Shown here: one piece after another, positions 11,923 through 15,823 of the stretch
Layout: the number at the start of each line of letters is the position of its first letter
Numbering within the stretch: the stretch's first letter is position 1
Assembly (NCBI GenBank): GCA_034421575.1
Contig: DAOUKG010000019.1
Coordinates: forward strand, 1-15,823
Direction: 5' to 3'
DNA from: VXLM01 sp034421575
Lineage (GTDB): Bacteria > Chloroflexota > Dehalococcoidia > Lucifugimonadales > VXLM01
DNA: 15,823 nt
Notes under the pieces: model-generated
Seen by the model: the letters and a program-made list of their open reading frames with translations, nothing else
Told to the model about the DNA's origin: nothing
The model's database searches: none
Position numbers and translations under genes: made by a program

Positions 11923-13110
11923 TCACTGGTGTCCCATTCCTTCATATGGGTGTTTGGCTTCCAAGGGGTCGCCATCTACGAAACGGCTGGCGCGGAAGTC
12001 GCGGATCCGGTGGTCTTTGCTTTCACCGTGGAGGACGAGTTCGGCCACCATCCGGCCCACTACCGGAGAGAGTTTGAAGCCGTGTCCGCTGAATCCCACG
12101 GCCCAGTACAGACCGTCAACGACCGCCGACCTGTCCAGAATCGGGTTGCCGTCGGGGGCCATGTCGTAGATGGAACCGTACCCTCCCATGGGGGTTGCCG
12201 CTGCGAATTCCGGGATGCGTGAATTCGCCCGGTCCCAGTATCTCGTGATCGTGTCGTGGTCGGCGTTCAGGGCGAATCCATCCGGGTTCACGACCTCGCT
12301 CAGGTCTTTTTTCGATTCCCCGCCGACCAGGCTCTTGAACCCTGCGTTCATCCGAACGTACATGCCGGTCGTGTAGTCGATCACGATGGTGGTGAGAGAC
12401 TCTAAAGACGGCGGACGACGCAGGTGCACCATCTGCACCCTGATTGGCGTAATCGGGAGCGTTTCTCCGAGTGGCACGGACAGCCGGTTGCTCCAGGGTC
12501 CCGTCGCTGCCACAACGGTGTTCGTCTCTATCAACCCGCCCTCGGTCTGCACTCCCACTACCCGACCTCCGGCAACCCTGATGCTCTCAACCGCGCACTC
12601 GGTCAGCATTTCTGCGCCATGCCTCTGGGCCTGCTCGGAGAAGGCGTAGGTCGTTGCCATGGGATCGGCGTGTCCCGCGTCCGGCTCGTAAACACCGAGG
12701 ACGATACCGTCGAGGCGAACTTGGGGCACTATGTCCGTGATCTCGGCGGGTGTAAGAGTATGGATGTTCACGCCGAGTTCGCGGTTCATCTCGACGTTCG
12801 CCCGCGCGGCCTGTTCGTCCCTCTCACCGAAGAGGAGCAGCCTGCCCGTCTTTTGGAACCTTGCATCACCGCCGATCGCGTCGGCGAAATTACGGAATAC
12901 CTGTGCGGCCTCCGCCGCCATCTTGACCAGCGTAGGGTGCAGGTAGTGCTCGCGCACCATAGCGCCTGACCGTCCGGTTGCGCCACTGGCCAGGTGTCCT
13001 CTCTCGACCAACTGGACCTTCCCGGCTCCCATGCGGGTTAGGTGCATGGCGATGCTCGTGCCGTTGACGCCGCCGCCAATTACGACCACATCCGCTGAGC
13101 TATTGGGCAT
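11923..13110 (-). CDS. FAD-dependent oxidoreductase, DAO / sarcosine-oxidase-beta-like
   Basis: The protein is 395 residues. The FAD-binding dinucleotide fold shows VVVIGGGVNGTS at 8-19 and the ER acidic end at 36-37. SGATGRSGAMVREHY at 43-57 resembles the SGxxxRxGG/A region of sarcosine and dimethylglycine oxidases. A late motif, YWAVGFSGHGFKLSPVVG, is the C-terminal FAD contact of the DAO family. Such enzymes oxidise secondary or tertiary amines or amino acids. The substrate is not evident, and no tetrahydrofolate-binding domain or companion sox subunit lies next to it. The ATG has GAGAG a few bases upstream. It lies 72 bases after ppk2 in the same direction. Confidence 0.9.
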   Translation of the reverse strand: MPNSSADVVVIGGGVNGTSIAMHLTRMGAGKVQLVERGHLASGATGRSGAMVREHYLHPTLVKMAAEAAQVFRNFADAIGGDARFQKTGRLLLFGERDEQAARANVEMNRELGVNIHTLTPAEITDIVPQVRLDGIVLGVYEPDAGHADPMATTYAFSEQAQRHGAEMLTECAVESIRVAGGRVVGVQTEGGLIETNTVVAATGPWSNRLSVPLGETLPITPIRVQMVHLRRPPSLESLTTIVIDYTTGMYVRMNAGFKSLVGGESKKDLSEVVNPDGFALNADHDTITRYWDRANSRIPEFAAATPMGGYGSIYDMAPDGNPILDRSAVVDGLYWAVGFSGHGFKLSPVVGRMVAELVLHGESKDHRIRDFRASRFVDGDPLEAKHPYEGMGHQ

Positions 13111-13182
13111 GATTCACTCTCTCAGGGCGTCAGCCAAGGGGGTTACCGACCTGCACTCGCAGCTCTTCCAACGGGTCGCGGC

Positions 13183-14076
13183 TTACCAGATCTCGCCCTT
13201 GGCGTAGAGACTCTCGGCCGGACCAATCAGCTTGCGATCGGGCCTGGGTACTCTCCTGTGGGCATCTTCGTCGTACTCCATGCTGCGCAGTACGTATTGC
13301 ATGCAGGCAAGGCGAGCTCGCTTCTTGTCGTCAGACTTCACGACGACCCAAGGCGATGCCTTTGTGTCGGTTGCCGCAAACATCGCTTTCTTCGCCTCAG
13401 TGTACTCGTCCCACCTGGGCAGCGACTGAACATCAACGTTGCTCACCTTCCACTGCTTGAGTTCATCCTTGGCGCGGGACATTACACGCCTGAGTTGCTC
13501 TTCCCTGCTCACCGAAAACCAGAACTTGAAGATCTGAATGCCCTCGTTGATGAGCATTTCCTCGAACATGACGGTGTCTCGGAGGAAGCGCAGGGTCTCG
13601 GCGGGCGTGCAGAAACCCATCACCGGCTCCACCACGGCCCTGTTGTACCAAGAGCGATCAAAGAACACCATCTCCCCCTTGGTGGGAAGGTGCTCGACGT
13701 AGCGCTGAAAGTACCACTGTCCACGCTCCCTGTCGGAGGGCGCTGGGAGCGCTACCAAGTTTGCTCCTCTGGGATTCAGGTGTTCCATGAAGCGCTGGAT
13801 CGTCCCTCCCTTTCCAGCGGCGTCCCTGCCCTCGAATAGCAGGACGATGCGCTGTCCGGTCTCCTTGACCCACTTCTGCATCTTCAGCAGTTCGATCTGG
13901 AGCTTTGCTTTGTCGCTTTCGTATTTCCGCGTTGACAGCTTGGTCGGATAGGGATAGGTATCGCTGATGATCGCCCCTGGCAGCGCGGACTCGACCTTGC
14001 TTAGAATTTTCGGAGGGATTCCGTGCGTTGGCACGACGGATGAGGAGGGTACTTCCGTAGTAGTCAGATTAGTCAT
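13183..14076 (-). CDS. ppk2: Polyphosphate kinase 2 (PPK2, one-domain)
   Basis: This is a 297-residue P-loop kinase of the PPK2 family, which moves phosphate between polyphosphate and nucleotides, mostly making NTP from NDP. Walker A EGRDAAGKGGT is at 82-92, and FMEHLNPRG and QWYFQRYVEHLP follow. Walker B is VFFDRSWYNR at 137-146, and a lid region FSVSREEQLRR comes later. The order and length fit a class I or closely related enzyme, but class cannot be fixed by eye. The N-terminus has about 45 extra residues rich in Thr, Ser and Pro. The ATG has AAGGTG seven bases before it. It shares strand with the FAD oxidoreductase. Confidence 0.95.
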   Translation of the reverse strand: MTNLTTTEVPSSSVVPTHGIPPKILSKVESALPGAIISDTYPYPTKLSTRKYESDKAKLQIELLKMQKWVKETGQRIVLLFEGRDAAGKGGTIQRFMEHLNPRGANLVALPAPSDRERGQWYFQRYVEHLPTKGEMVFFDRSWYNRAVVEPVMGFCTPAETLRFLRDTVMFEEMLINEGIQIFKFWFSVSREEQLRRVMSRAKDELKQWKVSNVDVQSLPRWDEYTEAKKAMFAATDTKASPWVVVKSDDKKRARLACMQYVLRSMEYDEDAHRRVPRPDRKLIGPAESLYAKGEIW

Positions 14077-14473
14077 GGCAACACCTTACAGGGGAGCTAG
14101 TGATATTTCAATCTCGGTCAAATTAGCCTTCAGACTCTTCAAAAACTCAAAGGACAGTCCCAAAGAGATGGCGGCATGATAAGGAGGTTCGGCAAGTCCA
14201 GTCAACCCAAACCCAGCTGACACCAATTCACTGTAACGGAGCCGTATTTTGACTAATCGGGCTTTCTGGATTCCGGCCCATGCGGGAATGACGGGCGAGT
14301 TGGCTTTGTCACAGCCCATTCATGGTGTATTCAAAACGAATTGGTATGACATGAGTTCCTCCCTTCACCGTTCGGAAAGCGAACGATTCCAATGTTGACA
14401 GGTGTAGTAATTCCTCATCCCTGTGAAGCGGGGCGCTAGCGCGGCGCCGTGAACATGGGATACCATGAATGCA
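14077..14473. other. Gene-free stretch between ppk2 and SRP RNA
   Basis: This gap is between divergent units. It holds the dispersed hairpin repeat at 14251-14295, a perfect hairpin CGTTCG/CGAACG (14369-14385), and the palindrome GCGCTAGCGC (14433-14442). On the minus strand GGGAGG precedes an ATG opening only ten codons (MSYQFVLNTP), probably chance or the relic of an inserted element. A weak TACCAT at 14461-14466 is a possible -10 for the SRP RNA; no -35 was recognised. Confidence 0.5.
14251..14295. repeat. Dispersed hairpin repeat (GGATTCCGG...GGGAATGACGG type), copy 2
   Basis: GACTAATCGGGCTTTCTGGA, then TTCCGGCCCATGCGGGAATG and ACGGG, match copy 1 at 1271-1314 across about 44 bases with a few changes and one extra base in the loop. 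Both keep the GACT start and the ATGACGGG end. Confidence 0.85.
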
Positions 14474-14741
14474 GGTCGTGCTAGGCGGGGCAGTGGCGGA
14501 GCCTTGAACCCGCAATCCGCCATAGCGGGGCTGAAGTCCTCCCTGAGGTCGAATCTCGTGGCCTCTGTCCCTGGCAGGGGGTGTTGAGAGCCGGGTCCCA
14601 CGCGGCGGATGCCTGTGAACCCCGTCAGGTCCGGAAGGAAGCAGCGGTAAGCAGCGATTATCCGGGCGCCGTGGGAGTGCCTAGCTTGAGCCTGCTCCAG
14701 GCGTCATGTCCCGGGTGGAGATCGAAGGAAGGTGCGCGACC
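14474..14741 (+). ncRNA. ffs: Signal recognition particle RNA, large (Bacillus-type) form with Alu domain
   Basis: The conserved helix-8 hairpin GTCAGGTCCGGAAGGAAGCA at 14624-14643, continuing GC, has a GGAA tetraloop and the symmetric loop that binds Ffh. About 150 bases upstream, GTGCTAGGCGGGG then GGCGGAGCC, AACCCGC, ATCCGCC and GCGGGGC reproduce the Alu domain of Bacillus scRNA, with helix 3 (GGCGG/CCGCC) and helix 4 (CCCGC/GCGGG). The ends pair: GGTCGTGC (14474-14481) with GCGCGACC (14734-14741), eight consecutive pairs including one G-U. The resulting 268 nt matches the roughly 270 nt Bacillus RNA. A further inner helix joins CTGGCAGG (14571) to CCTGCTCCAG (14691). The RNA forms the scaffold for co-translational membrane targeting with Ffh. 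Confidence 0.92.
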
Positions 14742-14770
14742 AACCCCACAAGACGAGTGCGGCGACGCCG

Positions 14771-15598
14771 ATGCATTCGGACGCCGCCGCAACCTCTGAT
14801 CGCCCCCCGCGGGCGAAGAAGTCGCTCGGCCAGAACTTTCTCGTGGACGGCCGCGTCCGCGCGAAGATCGTGGACGCGGCAGACATATCGCCGGACGACA
14901 CGATCGTGGAGATTGGCCCCGGTCGAGGGTTCCTCACGAAAGGACTGGCTGAACGAGCAGGACGTGTTGTCGCCGTCGAGTTGGACGATGGACTCGTTCC
15001 CCGGCTTCGCGAGACGTTCGCCGACTCGGGCCATGTCGAGATCGTTCATGGCGACGCGCGAACCATCGACATCGGCTCCCTTGTGGGGGCGGCAAGGGAA
15101 TACAAGGTCGTCGCCAATCTCCCCTACTACGCCGCGACCCCCATCGTCCGTCGTTTCCTGGAAGCAACGCACAAGCCGACGACGCTGGTGGTGATGGTGC
15201 AGCGCGAGGTCGGCCAGGAGATGACCGCACCCCCCGGCAAGATGGGTATACTCTCCGTCGCAACGCAGGTATACGGCAGTGCCCGCATCGTAACGTCCGT
15301 CCCTCCCAAGGCGTTCCGTCCGTCGCCGAACGTCACGTCGGCAGTCGTGCGCATCGACACGTACTCCGAACCGTTGGTTGCGTTCGACAGCGCGGACACT
15401 TTCTTCACCCTCGTGCGGGCAGGGTTCAGCGCGCCTCGTAAGCAGATACACAACAGCCTCAAAAACGGACTGGAAATTGGCTCCGAACAAGTGATGGCGC
15501 TGCTACATAGTGCGGGGATATCACCCACCCGCCGCGCACAGACGCTCAGCATCGACGAGTGGAGAGACCTGTACCGCGAGTACGTTTCCACGCTCTGA
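14771..15598 (+). CDS. rsmA: 16S rRNA (adenine1518/1519-N6)-dimethyltransferase RsmA (KsgA)
   Basis: RsmA dimethylates two adenines in helix 45 of 16S rRNA late in 30S assembly. Near the N-terminus is KKSLGQNFLVD, motif I VEIGPGRGFLTK follows, the acidic ribose contact is AVELDDGL, and the catalytic motif is VANLPYYAATP. The C-terminal part has PPKAFRPSPNVTSAVV and the late SPTRRAQTLSIDEW. The frame stays open to a GTG at 14732 with AAGGA before it, but that GTG lies inside the 3' end of the SRP RNA. The ATG at 14771 gives 275 residues, close to the E. coli protein of 273, and is chosen. It has no strong ribosome site of its own, so the start remains open. Confidence 0.95.
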   Translation: MHSDAAATSDRPPRAKKSLGQNFLVDGRVRAKIVDAADISPDDTIVEIGPGRGFLTKGLAERAGRVVAVELDDGLVPRLRETFADSGHVEIVHGDARTIDIGSLVGAAREYKVVANLPYYAATPIVRRFLEATHKPTTLVVMVQREVGQEMTAPPGKMGILSVATQVYGSARIVTSVPPKAFRPSPNVTSAVVRIDTYSEPLVAFDSADTFFTLVRAGFSAPRKQIHNSLKNGLEIGSEQVMALLHSAGISPTRRAQTLSIDEWRDLYREYVSTL

Positions 15599-15613
15599 GC
15601 CGAGAGCTTCCCT

Positions 15614-15634
15614 AGGTGGTGGGAAACACCACCT
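15614..15634 (+). terminator. Hairpin after rsmA
   Basis: AGGTGGTG (15614-15621) and CACCACCT (15627-15634) form a perfect 8-bp stem around GGAAA, 15 bases past the rsmA stop. It is followed by GCTTAT rather than a T-run, so it is a candidate terminator without the classical tail. Confidence 0.5.
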
Positions 15635-15753
15635 GCTTATCCGGCGAATCCTTGACAAGCGCGATGGACACCAAAGTGCAATCGGGGGGCACGTCGATGT
15701 CTTCAGTAGGACTAGTGGTCGAACATTGTTGAAATGAAGGTCTGAAAAGGCAT

Positions 15754-15797
15754 ATTCCTCCGAGAGGTTCAATCATACGATTGAGTAAAGGAGGAAT
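15754..15797 (+). promoter_or_regulatory. Leader hairpin that would mask the ribosome binding site of the last gene
   Basis: ATTCCTCC (15754-15761) is the exact complement of GGAGGAAT (15790-15797), which contains the Shine-Dalgarno core of the gene starting at 15802. Between them TCAATC (15769-15774) and GATTGA (15779-15784) form an inner stem around ATAC. The two stems stack into one long hairpin in which the ribosome site is fully paired. Such an arrangement is typical of RNA thermometers and other translational switches. A possible promoter (TTGAAA at 15729, CATATT at 15751) would start transcription inside the left arm, in which case the hairpin would be incomplete. Confidence 0.55.
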
Positions 15798-15801
15798 CAC
15801 C

Positions 15802-15823
15802 ATGCCGACCAAGAAGTACCGTA
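15802..15823 (+). CDS. Start of an unidentified gene, cut by window edge
   Basis: The ATG at 15802 is preceded by AAAGGAGG (15787-15794), a near-perfect ribosome site seven bases away. Only the first seven residues, MPTKKYR, are visible, too few to name a family. The lysine-rich start and very strong ribosome site suggest a highly translated small basic protein, which is a guess. The leader hairpin described at 15754-15797 would control its translation. Confidence 0.6.

Noticed and set aside
14365..14601. Minus-strand frame and plus-strand remnants that first suggested an IS200/IS605 tnpB tail
   Set aside because: The sequence from 14474 on is explained fully by the Alu domain of the large SRP RNA, and the remaining bases show no TnpB motif.
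14732..14770. N-terminal extension of RsmA from GTG 14732
   Set aside because: It lies within the paired 3' end of the SRP RNA, and its residues precede the family's conserved start without recognisable similarity.
15652..15680. TTGACA at 15652 as a promoter for the last gene
   Set aside because: No acceptable -10 box lies 16-18 bases downstream.

Overview
The window is bacterial, high in G+C, dense in genes and rich in intergenic hairpin repeats. Several starts are GTG or TTG with clear Shine-Dalgarno sites. The gene set (uvrB, ruvC-ruvA, yebC, rpsP-khpA-rimM, rsmA), a large Bacillus-type SRP RNA with an Alu domain, and many dispersed hairpin repeats would fit a Chloroflexota genome, perhaps Dehalococcoidia/SAR202-like. 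That placement is an inference from style and content; no taxonomic marker was compared.

Layout. (1) 1-1766 is a small accessory patch of lower G+C. It holds the tail of an IS630-type transposase, a three-helix membrane protein resembling the SLATT/Pycsar class of defence effectors, a tiny acidic protein on the opposite strand, tRNA-Glu(CTC) and tRNA-Gln(CTG), a decayed tRNA-like piece, and an IS1380-type transposase start cut off at a hairpin repeat. (2) 1767-3799 (+) is a ketopantoate-reductase-family enzyme followed by an alpha/alpha-toroid protein. (3) 3899-5162 (-) is sufT then mrp, an iron-sulfur assembly pair with a good sigma-70 promoter. (4) 5361-7364 (-) is uvrB. (5) 7598-10295 (-) is yebC, ruvC, ruvA and a SAM methyltransferase, with no ruvB after ruvA. 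(6) 10366-11418 (-) is rpsP-khpA-rimM. (7) 11923-14076 (-) is a FAD oxidoreductase and a polyphosphate kinase 2. (8) 14474-15598 (+) is the SRP RNA then rsmA. (9) At the right edge a gene begins whose Shine-Dalgarno sequence is the exact complement of a segment upstream in the same leader.

The most distinctive signal is a family of miniature transposable elements. Two complete copies (5238-5351 and 11726-11872) have terminal inverted repeats beginning GTAACTGTTCAG or a close variant, and each is flanked by a perfect 8-bp direct repeat (GGGTTCCC and GATGCGTG). GTAA ends with 8-bp target duplications are the hallmark of IS66-family transposition, so these look like IS66-mobilised MITEs. Two more single ends lie at 7461 and 11504. 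The cargo is a different hairpin repeat in each copy. No transposase of that family is in the window.

Most of the rest is housekeeping: DNA repair and recombination (UvrB, RuvC, RuvA), ribosome assembly (S16, KhpA, RimM, RsmA), protein targeting (SRP RNA) and iron-sulfur cluster supply (Mrp, SufT). No complete defence operon or CRISPR array is present.
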